This document shows positions 9,470 through 17,987 of a stretch of DNA of 64,000 nucleotides, one piece after another. A program made the position numbers and the translations under genes. The stretch comes from Enhydrobacter sp. (GTDB lineage: Bacteria; Pseudomonadota; Alphaproteobacteria; Reyranellales; Reyranellaceae): the NCBI GenBank assembly GCA_025808875.1, contig CP075528.1:3098473-3162472 (forward strand), written 5' to 3'. The notes beneath the pieces are model-generated. The model had not been told where the DNA came from and searched no databases. It was given only the letters and a program-made list of their open reading frames with translations. Every line of letters starts with the position of its first letter. The first letter of the stretch is position 1.

Positions 9470-10093
9470 TCAGCGGCAGGGCGAGCACGCCGCCGGCAGG
9501 GCGAAGACGGCGTCCTGCCGGTGCAGCGTCACCGATTCGTGGCGCGGCGGCGGCCAGTTGCCGCCCGGCGGCATGGCGACGGCGCGCAGCCGCTCGCGCT
9601 CGCCCATGTTCGCGTAGGCCCAGACATGGATCCACTGGTTGAGCGGGCCGAGGTCGGTGAAGCCGGCGAAGATCAGCGGCGAGATCCTGCTGCGGGCCTC
9701 GATGCGCGGCGCCCACGCCTCGATCACCCGGGGGATGCCGCCGGGATTGTAGGTGTAGGTGCGGAACTCGAAGAGCGGGCCGTGCGCGCCGACCGGGAAG
9801 TTCGGCGAGAACGGCGCGGGATGGAGGATCTTGCTCTCCATCTCGAGGATGAACTCCTGCACCTTGACCGGCCAGACCTTGGTCTCGATCGCCCGCGCGC
9901 GGATGCGCTCGCGCTCGTTGAGGTCGGCGTAGGGCCAGACATGGATGACCTGGTTGAGCGGGCCGACCTCGCTGTGCCACAGGCCGGCGAGCGGCGAGAG
10001 CTTCGCCCGCGCCGGCAATCCCGCGGCGAAGCGCGCCTCGAACTCGCCGACCGTGCCGGGTTTCAGCAGATAGGTGCGCATCTCGAAGATCAC
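9470..10093 (-). CDS. NIPSNAP family protein, two tandem domains
   Basis: This 207-aa protein is made of two NIPSNAP-type ferredoxin-like (dimeric alpha/beta barrel) domains. Each starts with a MRTY/FRTYTYNPG strand and ends with LNQ-x-IHVW-x-YA and a conserved RERxR helix. The first domain spans residues about 1-95 and the second about 105-195. Bacterial NIPSNAPs have no settled biochemical role but often sit inside catabolic operons, sometimes as small monooxygenase-like partners. Here it lies 11 bp upstream of the TauD gene and 12 bp downstream of an LLM oxidoreductase, so an accessory role in the same degradation route is likely but inferred. Confidence 0.87.
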   Translation of the reverse strand: MIFEMRTYLLKPGTVGEFEARFAAGLPARAKLSPLAGLWHSEVGPLNQVIHVWPYADLNERERIRARAIETKVWPVKVQEFILEMESKILHPAPFSPNFPVGAHGPLFEFRTYTYNPGGIPRVIEAWAPRIEARSRISPLIFAGFTDLGPLNQWIHVWAYANMGERERLRAVAMPPGGNWPPPRHESVTLHRQDAVFALPAACSPCR

Positions 10094-10105
10094 GGGCGCC
10101 CTCCC

Positions 10106-11287
10106 TCACTCCGCTGCGGCGCGCGCCGCCGGCTTGAAGGCCGGCATGACCTCCCCGGCGAAGCGCTCGAGTTGCTCCAGCGTCACTTCGAGCGGCGTGC
10201 CGAGCGCCATGCTGCAGGTGACGCGCTCCAGTCCGGGGTAGCGCTTCTCGACGGCCTTGAGCTGCTCGATGATGTCGGCGGGCGTGCCCGCCAGGAAGCC
10301 GCCCGCCTTCACCGCGTCCTCGATGCGCGGCAGCTTCGTGTTGGGCACCAGCCGCGGGTCGCGCATGGCGGCGATCTGCTCGTCGGTGATGGCGCGCACC
10401 AGCCGCAGCTCGCCGAACATCTTCATGTTCTCTTCGTAGTATTTCGCCGCCGCGCGCATCGCCGCCTCGCGGCTCTCGGCGATGTAGAACTGGTAGCCGA
10501 GCGACAGCCGCTCGCCGAGCGCGAGCGCGATGCCGCGCCGCGCGTAGGCCGCCTGGAACTCGGTCATGTGACGGTCGACCGCGCCGCCCTCGGCCGAGCC
10601 GCCGCCGATCGTGCCGCAGATGCCGTGCTTGGCCATGAAATCGAAGGCGCGTGCCGAGCCGCTCTGGATCGGCTGCCAGCATTCGACCGGCCGGCGCATC
10701 GGCCGCGGCACCAGGGTCAGCTCCTTCAGCGTGTAGCCGCGGTACGGCACCTCGGGCGGGATGGTGTAGTACTTGCCCTTGTGGCTGAAGCGTTCCTCGT
10801 TGAACGCCTTGAAGATGATGTCGACGCCCTCCTCGAACATCTCCCGGTTGGCCGCCTGGTCGATCAGCGGCGCGCCGAAGCTCTCGACCTCGCGCGTGTG
10901 ATAGCCGCGCGCCACCCCGAAGATCACCCGCCCGCCACTCAGGATGTCGGCGACGGCATAGTCCTCGGCCAACCGCAGCGGGTGCCACATCGGCACCACG
11001 TTGAAGCCGCAGCCGATGCGGAGATTCGTGGTCTGGTTCACCAGGTGCATCGCCATCATCAGCAGGTTGGGAATGCACTCGGTGCCTTCGGGCTGGAAAT
11101 GGTGCTCGGCCATCCAGAACGTGTCGTAGCCCAGCCGGTCCATGTGCTTGGCGTAGGCCACCGCCTTGTGCAGCGCGCCGGCCAGCTGCTCGTTGGAGTA
11201 GAAGCGGTCGTTTGTCGGCGTGCCGAGGTAGCCGAGATTCTCCATGTCGACGGTGCCGACATAGGAGCTGTCGAACCTGGTGATCAT
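10106..11287 (-). CDS. LLM-class flavin-dependent oxidoreductase (luciferase-like monooxygenase)
   Basis: This is a 393-aa bacterial-luciferase-like (alpha/beta barrel) flavoprotein. Recognisable blocks are YDTFWMAEHHF near residue 55, the GCGFNVVPMWHPLRLAEDYAVADILSGGRVIFGVARGYH region that holds the flavin-binding loop (about 95-135), and a C-terminal GTPADIIEQL motif. Such enzymes use reduced FMN or F420 to oxygenate or oxidise substrates. It is followed by the NIPSNAP and TauD genes and preceded by a second LLM gene 6 bp upstream. The two LLM proteins are paralogous in layout but clearly diverged, so they may act as different subunits or on successive intermediates. Confidence 0.9.
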   Translation of the reverse strand: MITRFDSSYVGTVDMENLGYLGTPTNDRFYSNEQLAGALHKAVAYAKHMDRLGYDTFWMAEHHFQPEGTECIPNLLMMAMHLVNQTTNLRIGCGFNVVPMWHPLRLAEDYAVADILSGGRVIFGVARGYHTREVESFGAPLIDQAANREMFEEGVDIIFKAFNEERFSHKGKYYTIPPEVPYRGYTLKELTLVPRPMRRPVECWQPIQSGSARAFDFMAKHGICGTIGGGSAEGGAVDRHMTEFQAAYARRGIALALGERLSLGYQFYIAESREAAMRAAAKYYEENMKMFGELRLVRAITDEQIAAMRDPRLVPNTKLPRIEDAVKAGGFLAGTPADIIEQLKAVEKRYPGLERVTCSMALGTPLEVTLEQLERFAGEVMPAFKPAARAAAE

Positions 11288-11293
11288 GCGTCC

Positions 11294-12535
11294 TCACTCC
11301 GCCGCGGCTTTGGCGCGCTTCAGATCGGTCGAATAGTCGAGATGCACCGGCGCATTGGCCTCGAACGGGCTCTTGAGGTCGAGTTCCTTCGCGATCTCGC
11401 GCAGGGCCGGGAAGACCTCGGTGCCCATGAGGCGGATGCAGGTCAGCGCGTCCTTCTGGCTGACCCGGCCGTCGTTGCCCCACAGCGCCAGGATGCCGGG
11501 CCGCGTCTCCTCGAGGATGCGGCGCAGCTTGGCGACCACGGTCCGGGGCGTGCCGGCGATGATGCGCAGGTCGGCCATCTGCTGCTCGAAGCTGGTCTCG
11601 CCGCGCGGATTCCTGGCACGGCCGGAGGCGAACTCGACGAAGGCGCGCCGGTTGGTCGGCGAGCCGTAGCCCGACGGCGTGCTCCACACCGGATGCGCGA
11701 GGCCGGTGAACTCGCCCTGCATCCAGCGGAACTGCCGGGCGTTCTCGATCGCCTTCTCCTCGTTGTCGGAGATGTGGACCTGGATCAGGTAGCCGCGATT
11801 CTCCGGCCCGCCGACATAGCCCGCCTGGGCGGCGGTCTGGTCGTAGAGTTCCCAGATCTTCTTGGTCTGCTCGATCGAGGTGTTGAGCGCGATGTAGGGA
11901 TAGCGCTGCTGCGCCGCCCAGACGATCGTCTCCTTGCTGATGACGCCGGGGATCCAGACGCGCGGATAGGGTTTCTGCAGGGGCACCGCCCACGGATTGA
12001 CGACGCGGTGCTGGTAGTGCGTGCCCTCGTAGCGGAACGGACCGGGCCGGGTCCACGCCTTGACGACGAGATCGTGCGCCTCCTCGAAGCGTTCGCGGTT
12101 GAAGGCGGGATTGACGCCGGTCGCGAGCTGCTCCTGGCCGCCGCCGCGCACGAAACCCGAGACCAGCCGGCCCTTGGAGATCATGTCGATCATGGCGAGC
12201 TCTTCGGCGAGCCGCACCGGGTTCTCGGCGAGCGGCAGCGGGTTGCCCAGCATGACGATCTTCGCCTTCTCGGTCATGCCGGCGAGGATCGCGGCAAAAA
12301 TGTTGGCCTTGGCCTGCATGCAGAACGGCGCGTTGTGGTGCTCGTTCAGCATGATGCCGTCGACGCCGACCTCCTCGGCCAGCATGTATTGCTCGATGTA
12401 CTCGTTGTAGAGCCGCGAGCCCGCCACCGGATCGAAGTGCCTGTTGGGGAACATCAGCGCCGTGGCGCCGAACTTGCGGCCCTCCTCCTCGGGATAGGCC
12501 GACATCGGCTGCTCAGTGAAATACATCAGGTGCAT
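11294..12535 (-). CDS. LLM-class flavin-dependent oxidoreductase (second copy)
   Basis: This is a 413-aa luciferase-like monooxygenase. It begins MHLMYFTEQPMSAYPEEEGRK and has DGIMLNEHHNAPF at about residues 60-70, AEELAMIDMISKGRLVSGFVRG at about 115-135, and a C-terminal AGTPRTVVAKLR segment. The chosen ATG (12535) has a strong GGGAGGTGA site 5-12 bp upstream, and an upstream in-frame ATG at 12640 would run into the preceding hydrolase gene. It is spaced 4 bp from the alpha/beta hydrolase upstream and 6 bp from the next LLM gene downstream, so it belongs to one tight operon. Confidence 0.9.
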   Translation of the reverse strand: MHLMYFTEQPMSAYPEEEGRKFGATALMFPNRHFDPVAGSRLYNEYIEQYMLAEEVGVDGIMLNEHHNAPFCMQAKANIFAAILAGMTEKAKIVMLGNPLPLAENPVRLAEELAMIDMISKGRLVSGFVRGGGQEQLATGVNPAFNRERFEEAHDLVVKAWTRPGPFRYEGTHYQHRVVNPWAVPLQKPYPRVWIPGVISKETIVWAAQQRYPYIALNTSIEQTKKIWELYDQTAAQAGYVGGPENRGYLIQVHISDNEEKAIENARQFRWMQGEFTGLAHPVWSTPSGYGSPTNRRAFVEFASGRARNPRGETSFEQQMADLRIIAGTPRTVVAKLRRILEETRPGILALWGNDGRVSQKDALTCIRLMGTEVFPALREIAKELDLKSPFEANAPVHLDYSTDLKRAKAAAE

Positions 12536-12539
12536 GGCG

Positions 12540-13325
12540 TCACCTCCCGGCGATGAATTGAGTGACGAGCCCGGCAAGGGCTTCGGGCTTTTCCATGTCG
12601 ACGCAATGGCCGCACGCCTCGACGACCTCGAGCCTGGCATCGGGCAGCGCCTCGACGTAGCGCCTGCCGGCCGACAGCGGCACGACCCTGTCGGCGTCGC
12701 CCCACACGACGAGCGACGGCGCCTTCACCGAGCCCAACAGGTGCGGCAGCGTCTGGCTGTACATGTAGGGCTTCCAGGCGATGCGGAAGCTCATCTCGCG
12801 ACAGATGTCCCACATCTCGAGCTGGTCGGTCGTCGGCTCGGCGCCGTAGACGCGGTCGAACGCCTTCTGGTCGTGGAAGCCGGCGCGCGCGTAGTCGATG
12901 TAGCCGGTGATCGCCAGGTCGAGGATGTCGCCTTCGCCGGGTTTCACGCCCATCGCGCCGACCAGCACCAGCCGCGGCACGTCGGACGGCGCCATGGTCG
13001 CCATCTCGGCGGCGATCCAGCCGCCGAAGCCCAGTCCGACCAGCGCCACGTCCGATAGTCCCAGTTCGCTCAGCAGGCCGCGATAGACGACGGCGATGTC
13101 GCGCACCGAGCGCATCCAGTCCGGCCGCGGCGAGCGCGAGTAGCCCGGATGATGCGGCACCAGCACGTCGTGCGAGCCGGCGAGCAAGTCATAAAACGGC
13201 AGGCGGTCGAGCGTGCCGGTCTCGTGGTGCAGCACCAGCACGGGCCGGCCCTTGCCGGCGCGCATCAGATGGAGCCGGGTGCCGGCCGCTTCGACGGTGG
13301 ACGAAACCCAGTCGACTCTCGCCAT
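12540..13325 (-). CDS. Alpha/beta hydrolase-fold protein with glycine at the nucleophile position
   Basis: This 261-aa protein has the alpha/beta hydrolase fold: PVLVLHHETG with the HG-like oxyanion region, the nucleophile-elbow strand DVALVGLGFGGW, the acid strand SLVVWGDADRVVP, and the terminal histidine in EACGHCVDMEKPE. The elbow would normally read G-x-S-x-G, but here it is G97-L-G99-F-G101, so the catalytic serine is replaced by glycine while Asp and His remain. It may therefore not be a classical esterase; cofactor-free oxygenases and lyases of this fold do not always need the serine. It is the first gene of the LLM-LLM-NIPSNAP-TauD run. Confidence 0.85.
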   Translation of the reverse strand: MARVDWVSSTVEAAGTRLHLMRAGKGRPVLVLHHETGTLDRLPFYDLLAGSHDVLVPHHPGYSRSPRPDWMRSVRDIAVVYRGLLSELGLSDVALVGLGFGGWIAAEMATMAPSDVPRLVLVGAMGVKPGEGDILDLAITGYIDYARAGFHDQKAFDRVYGAEPTTDQLEMWDICREMSFRIAWKPYMYSQTLPHLLGSVKAPSLVVWGDADRVVPLSAGRRYVEALPDARLEVVEACGHCVDMEKPEALAGLVTQFIAGR

Positions 13326-13417
13326 TCCTTCTTCCTCCCGTGGGGAGGATCGTCACAACGCGCGCGGCGCGAGTCAAACTTCCGACTGGCGATGCGTGGT
13401 TCCGGAGGCGGAGGCGA

Positions 13418-14257
13418 TCAGACGCCCAGCCGCTCCAGCCGCCCCAGATACTCACGCGCGTGCGCCCGGTAGTCGACGCCCGGCGTGCGCAGATGGACGT
13501 CGGAGACCATCGCCCACAGCGCCTCGCGCAGGAGACTCGCCGCCTTCATCGCCTCGAAGGCGCCGCGCAGGTCGTCGCCCACCGCCCCGCCGAAGTAAGC
13601 GCCCAGCAGCAGCGCGTCCTGTGCCGGATCGTAGCCGCCGTTCGACGAGAGATTGGCGAGGTCGAACATCGCCGTGCCGAAGGCGCCGTACTCCCAGTCG
13701 ATCAACCACAGCCGGCGGCCGTCGTCGATGAAATTGCCGGGCAGCAGGTCGTGGTGGCCGAACACGATCGGCAGCGGCACCTGCCGCGCCTCCAGCCGGT
13801 CGGCGAGCGCGAGATGGGCCGGGTCGCCATCGATCAGCCGCACGTAGTCGCGAATGACATGGAACGGCCAGAACACGTTGGCCGGCCCGCGCACATGCCG
13901 CGCCACGTCGCGGTGACAGGCCTTCAGCAACGCGGCGAGCCGGACGACGTCGCGCCGCAGGTCGGCCTCCTCGAAGGTGCGCCCCTCGATAAAGCGCAGC
14001 ACGGTGATGCCCGGCTCGACATGGACGATCTCGGGCGAGATGCCGGCGGCGAACGCCGCGCGCGCCGCCGCCCGTTCGCGCTCGCGGAAGACATGATGCA
14101 CGGGGATGTCGTCGCCGCATCGCACGACGAATTTGCCCGCCCCGTCGGTCGCCACGAAGGCGATGTTGCTCAGCCCGCCCTTCAGCGGCTCGAGCGCAAC
14201 CCTGCCCCGCCAGCACGGCAGGCGCGCGATCCTCCCTTCGAGTCCGTTCCCCGCCAT
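13418..14257 (-). CDS. Aminoglycoside/choline kinase-like phosphotransferase
   Basis: This is a 279-aa protein-kinase-fold small-molecule kinase. The catalytic loop H-H-D-L-L-P-G-N (FGHHDLLPGNF) and the metal-binding IDWEYGAFGTAMFDLANLS block are intact. The N-terminal part has a LKGGLSNIAF glycine-rich loop and a FVVRCG strand with the ATP-contact residue as R rather than the usual K. The LSNIAF and IDWEY variants are closest to the choline/ethanolamine kinase group, so a choline, ethanolamine or amino-alcohol substrate is plausible. It diverges from the ThDP decarboxylase gene with only 37 bp between start codons, implying shared control, and is 92 bp upstream of the hydrolase/LLM operon on the same strand. 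Confidence 0.85.
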   Translation of the reverse strand: MAGNGLEGRIARLPCWRGRVALEPLKGGLSNIAFVATDGAGKFVVRCGDDIPVHHVFRERERAAARAAFAAGISPEIVHVEPGITVLRFIEGRTFEEADLRRDVVRLAALLKACHRDVARHVRGPANVFWPFHVIRDYVRLIDGDPAHLALADRLEARQVPLPIVFGHHDLLPGNFIDDGRRLWLIDWEYGAFGTAMFDLANLSSNGGYDPAQDALLLGAYFGGAVGDDLRGAFEAMKAASLLREALWAMVSDVHLRTPGVDYRAHAREYLGRLERLGV

Positions 14258-14294
14258 GACCTATGCTACCGTGCCGCCCAACCAGGAGGAAACC

Positions 14295-15965
14295 ATGCCC
14301 GACGCGCGCGTATCGAACACCATCACCGGCCGCGACGCCTTCCTGCGCGTGCTGAAGGACGAGGGCGTCGACAAGATGTTCGGCAATCCCGGCACCACCG
14401 AGCTGCCGATCATGCACGCGCTCACCTCGGCGCCGGAGATGGGCTACGTGCTCGGGCTGCAGGAGGCGGTCGTCATCGCCATGGCCGACGGCTACGCCCG
14501 CGCCTCGGGCAGGCTCGTGTCCTGCAACGTCCACGTGGCCCCCGGCCTCGGCAACGCCATCGGCTCGATCTACACCTCTTATATGTCGGGCACGCCGATG
14601 ATCGTCACGGCGGGCCAGCAGGAGCAGGGCCACGGCCTCACCGAGCCGCTGCTCTACGCGCCCCTGGTGCCGATCGCCCAGCCGGTGGTGAAGTGGGCGA
14701 CCGAGGTGGCGCGCATCGAGGACCTGCCGCGCATCCTGCGCCGCGCCGCCAAGGTGGCGCTCACCGCGCCGACCGGGCCGGTCTTCATCTCGCTGCCGGG
14801 CGACATCCTGAACAACGAGGCCGCGATCGACCTCGGCGAGGCGACGCGCGTCGATACCGCCGTGCGCCCGACCGACGCCGCGCTGGACCAGCTCGCCCGG
14901 CGCCTGCTGGCGGCGAAGAACCCGGTGATCCTGGCCGGCCACGAGATCGCCACGTCGGACGCCTTCGCCGAGGCGGCCGAGCTCGCCGAGGTGCTGGGCG
15001 CGCCGGTGCTGCAGCAGACGGTGAGCTGGGGCGCCCACTTCCCGAGCGAGCACCCGTGCTACCTCGGCGCACTCAATCGCGACCAGAAGCGCGTGCGCCA
15101 GATCCTGTCCGACTACGACCTGATGCTGTGCGTCGGCGCCGATGCGCTGAAGATGTCGGTGTGGAGCGAGGTCGAGCCGCTGCCGCCCGGCACCGCCGTG
15201 GCGATGATCGGTTTGCGCGACTGGGAGATGGGCAAGAACTTCCCGGCCGAGATCGCGCTGCGCGCCGACGTGAAGGAGACTCTGAAGGCGCTCGTTCCGG
15301 TGCTGAAGAAGCTCGGCGGCGCCGCGCTCGCCGACAAGGCCAGGGCCAGCCTCGCCTCCTTCGCGACGAAGAACTGGAGCGCCCAGCGCGCGCAGCGGCT
15401 GAAGGCCGTGCCGCAGCCCGCGTCGGGCCAGCCGCTGCCGGCGGAATGGGTGATGGCGCGGCTCTGCGAGGCGCTGCCCGCCGACGCGGTCGTCGTCGAC
15501 GAGGGTCTGACCAGCGCCACCACCCTGCAGCACTACTTCCCCTACCGCGACCGCAACTCCTTCTTCGGCAACGTGTCGGGCGGCATCGGCTGGGGCATCG
15601 CCGCCGCCGTCGGCATCCAGCTCGCCCTGCCGCGGCGCCGCGTCGTGGCGGTGATCGGCGACGGCAGCGCCATGTACTCGATCCAGGCGCTGTGGAGCGC
15701 GGCCAACATGAAGCTGCCGGTCACCTTCCTGCTCTGCAACAACGGCGGCTACCAGATCCTGAAGAACCGCCTGAAGCTGTTCCACGGCAACGACAAGCCG
15801 ATCGGCATGGACTTCAAGGACCCGCCGATCGACGCCCGCGCGCTCGCCCAGGGCTTCGGCGTGCCGGCCGAGCGGGTCGACAGTGCGGCCGCCTTCGACG
15901 CGGCATTGGCGAAGTCGCTGAAGTCGAACGGCCCGACCCTGATCGAGGCGATGGTGAGGAGCTGA
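14295..15965 (+). CDS. Thiamine-diphosphate enzyme, benzoylformate decarboxylase-like
   Basis: This is a 556-aa ThDP-dependent enzyme. The N-terminal domain has MFGNPGTTELPIM and the catalytic glutamate in LQEAVVIAMADGYARASG; the middle domain has the Rossmann-like acetolactate-synthase core. The C-terminal domain has the ThDP/Mg motif GDGSAMYSIQALWSAANMKLP...NN (GDG to NN spacing as expected). The GNPGTTELP and TAGQQEQGHG blocks match benzoylformate decarboxylase (MdlC) better than acetolactate synthase, so a 2-oxo-acid decarboxylase is favoured over a carboligase. The start at 14295 has a textbook AGGAGG site; 63 codons of upstream open frame are spurious. It shares a 37-bp divergent promoter with the kinase gene. 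Confidence 0.9.
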   Translation: MPDARVSNTITGRDAFLRVLKDEGVDKMFGNPGTTELPIMHALTSAPEMGYVLGLQEAVVIAMADGYARASGRLVSCNVHVAPGLGNAIGSIYTSYMSGTPMIVTAGQQEQGHGLTEPLLYAPLVPIAQPVVKWATEVARIEDLPRILRRAAKVALTAPTGPVFISLPGDILNNEAAIDLGEATRVDTAVRPTDAALDQLARRLLAAKNPVILAGHEIATSDAFAEAAELAEVLGAPVLQQTVSWGAHFPSEHPCYLGALNRDQKRVRQILSDYDLMLCVGADALKMSVWSEVEPLPPGTAVAMIGLRDWEMGKNFPAEIALRADVKETLKALVPVLKKLGGAALADKARASLASFATKNWSAQRAQRLKAVPQPASGQPLPAEWVMARLCEALPADAVVVDEGLTSATTLQHYFPYRDRNSFFGNVSGGIGWGIAAAVGIQLALPRRRVVAVIGDGSAMYSIQALWSAANMKLPVTFLLCNNGGYQILKNRLKLFHGNDKPIGMDFKDPPIDARALAQGFGVPAERVDSAAAFDAALAKSLKSNGPTLIEAMVRS

Positions 15966-15988
15966 GGCGAGCGGCGGAGGAACGCGCA

Positions 15989-16480
15989 ATGAGGATACTT
16001 TGCAGTGTCGTGCTGGCACTGGCCGGCCTTTGGACGATGGCCGCGCAGGCGCAGGACGCGTCGGACAAGGCGGCGCTCACCGGCTTGAAGGAGGTCAGGA
16101 TCGTCTTCGACCTCACCAACGGCGATCCCAGGGCGCTGGCGCGCACGCTCGACGTCATTGACCAGACCCGCCTGTCGCTGATCCGGCAAGGCGTCACGCC
16201 GCACATCGTGCTCGCCTTCCGCGGCCCGGCCTCGCGGCTGGTGCAGACCGACGCCAGCCTGCTGACGGCCGACGAGCGGGCCGGCGCCGGCCCGGTGCGC
16301 GACAGGATCCGGGCGCTCAGCGCCGCGAGCGGCATCGACGGCATCGAACAATGCGAGATCGCGCTGACGTCGCAAGGCGCCCGGCCGCAGAACATCGCAC
16401 CGGGCATCAAGGTGGTCGGCAACGGCTGGATCTCCATCGCCGCCTACCAGGCCAAGGGCTACGGCTACATCGCGCCCTAG
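15989..16480 (+). CDS. Secreted DsrE-like protein
   Basis: This 163-aa protein has a cleavable signal peptide (MRILCSVVLALAGLWTMAAQAQ) and a periplasmic domain of about 140 aa. The pattern KEVRIVFDLTNGDPRALARTLDVI, TPHIVLAFRGPASRLV and GIKVVGNGWISIAAYQAKGYGYI resembles the DsrE/DsrF-like fold of predicted intracellular or exported sulfur-relay proteins. A single Cys (EQCEI) is retained, the position used by exported DsrE-like proteins. It starts 23 bp after the ThDP enzyme with a GGAGG site and is probably co-transcribed. The function is not known; the family assignment is by pattern only. Confidence 0.7.
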   Translation: MRILCSVVLALAGLWTMAAQAQDASDKAALTGLKEVRIVFDLTNGDPRALARTLDVIDQTRLSLIRQGVTPHIVLAFRGPASRLVQTDASLLTADERAGAGPVRDRIRALSAASGIDGIEQCEIALTSQGARPQNIAPGIKVVGNGWISIAAYQAKGYGYIAP

Positions 16481-16550
16481 CGGCCGCTACCCGCTGAAGC
16501 GGACACCCGCCGTGAAGCCTCGCCACGCATGATCGTGTCGACGGTGGGCT

Positions 16551-16574
16551 GTCGATTTGTACAGACAAATCGAC
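16551..16574. promoter_or_regulatory. Perfect 10-bp inverted repeat, possible operator
   Basis: GTCGATTTGT at 16551-16560 and ACAAATCGAC at 16565-16574 are exact reverse complements around a 4-bp spacer (ACAG). The arms are AT-rich for this genome and no T-run follows, so it looks like a dimeric-repressor operator rather than a terminator. It sits 54 bp before the DUF3987 start codon, next to AT-rich sequence (CATTAATACATTC) suited to a promoter. Confidence 0.5.
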
Positions 16575-16628
16575 CAAACATTAATACATTCACTGGAGGC
16601 GTCCATACAACTTCCAGGAGATTCGACC

Positions 16629-17936
16629 ATGCCGCCCGACGAAAAGACCGGACCGACCGCCGACACGCTGCCCTGGCAGACGATCGCGCCCGACCTGCTC
16701 GGCGTACCGCGGCGCCGGCCGCCCGCCTTCCCGTTGCGGGTGCTGCCCGGGCGCTGGCGCGAGTGGGTAGAGCTGGGAGCGCACGCGCAGCCCGCGCCCG
16801 ACCCGCTCGCCCTCGCGATGATGGGGGCCGTCAGCGCGGTGTGCGGCGGCGGTGTCGTCGTGCACGTGACGCAGCACTGGAGGGAGCCGCTGCTGCTCTG
16901 GCTGGCGCTGGTCGGCGAGGCGTCGAGCGGCAAGTCGGCGGCGCTCGCGGCCGGCCGCCGGTTGCTCGATCCGCTCCAGCCCGACGAGGGCGACACCTGC
17001 TTTCCGCGCTGCATGCTGCTGTCCGATCCGGACCATTGGCTGATCCGCGCCAGCGCGCGGCGCAATCCGCGCGGCGTCATGCTGTGGCGCGACGACCTCG
17101 CCGACTGGCTCCGCACCAGGGCGCGCGGCGAGCACCAGGCCGACATGGTCGCGGGCTGGAGCGCCGGCCGGGTCCTGCGCGCGGAGAACCCGGTCGAGGA
17201 AGCGGCCGAGCCGCTGGCGCTCGCCCTCGCCGGCACACTCGACGCGGCCCGGCTCGACAGCCTCGTCGGCGCCGAGGCCGCCGCCTCGCGCCTGCTGTTC
17301 GCCTGGCCGGAAGCGTCGGACCGGGTGTCGCTCACACAGCCCGACGTCGACGACGCCCCCGTCGTGGCGATGCTGCGCCGCATCGGCGGCCTCATGGGGC
17401 CGGCCGGAGAGCCGTCCGTCATCGGCCTGGAGGATCCGACGCGCGCGCAGTTCGAGGAGATCGTCGGATTGCTGCGACAGCATGCCCGGCAGTGCGACGG
17501 GCTGGAGGCCGCCTGGGTCGGCAAGGGCGCCTCGGCGATCGCGCGGATCGCGGCGATGTTCGAACTGATGGACTGGGCGCCGGACGAGACGCGCGCCTAT
17601 CCGGAGGGCGTGACGCTGGCGCGCCTGGAGGATGCCTGGACCCTGTGGTCGGAGTATCTCCTGCCGCAGGCCGAGGACGTGTTCGGCCGCGTCGGCTCGA
17701 CCGATCTCGACCGGCTGGGTCGCCGCGTCGTGCGCTGGCTGAAGCGGACGCGCCATGCCCGCGTCTCGGCGAGGACGATCCGGCGCGAGGCTCTCGCGGA
17801 AGCCGTCGATGCCGAGAACACCGAAACCGTCATCGCGCTGCTCGAAGCCGGAGGCGTGCTGCGCCTACCGCCGCCCACCGTCCCGGGGCCCGGGAGGAAG
17901 TCACGCCAGTGGGAAGTCAATCCGGCGCTGCGTTGA
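16629..17936 (+). CDS. DUF3987 family protein (primase/helicase-like, mobile-element type)
   Basis: This 435-aa protein resembles the DUF3987/YfjI group of plasmid and prophage replication proteins. A P-loop-like motif (VGEASSGKSAAL, near residue 100) lies after a hydrophobic strand LLLWLALVGE. It is followed by WRDDLADWLR (Walker-B-like acidic pair), PLALALAGTLD and a C-terminal winged-helix-like region (HARVSARTIRREAL). The start at 16629 has an AGGAG site; an in-frame ATG at 16557 would begin inside the upstream inverted repeat. No integrase, relaxase or phage gene adjoins it, so it is a lone replication-type gene, possibly a relic, or functionally paired with the RepA-like ATPase 22 kb away (39647). 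Confidence 0.7.
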   Translation: MPPDEKTGPTADTLPWQTIAPDLLGVPRRRPPAFPLRVLPGRWREWVELGAHAQPAPDPLALAMMGAVSAVCGGGVVVHVTQHWREPLLLWLALVGEASSGKSAALAAGRRLLDPLQPDEGDTCFPRCMLLSDPDHWLIRASARRNPRGVMLWRDDLADWLRTRARGEHQADMVAGWSAGRVLRAENPVEEAAEPLALALAGTLDAARLDSLVGAEAAASRLLFAWPEASDRVSLTQPDVDDAPVVAMLRRIGGLMGPAGEPSVIGLEDPTRAQFEEIVGLLRQHARQCDGLEAAWVGKGASAIARIAAMFELMDWAPDETRAYPEGVTLARLEDAWTLWSEYLLPQAEDVFGRVGSTDLDRLGRRVVRWLKRTRHARVSARTIRREALAEAVDAENTETVIALLEAGGVLRLPPPTVPGPGRKSRQWEVNPALR

Positions 17937-17937
17937 G

Positions 17938-17964
17938 TTTTGGCGATTTTGGCGATTTTGGCGA
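17938..17964. repeat. Three perfect 9-bp tandem repeats
   Basis: TTTTGGCGA is repeated three times without change directly after the TGA of the DUF3987 gene. The unit is AT-rich against the surrounding GC. It could be a small slippage tract or an iteron-like binding site; nothing in the sequence decides between these. Confidence 0.7.
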
Positions 17965-17987
17965 ACCGTTTTAGATCCGAAGCGAGA

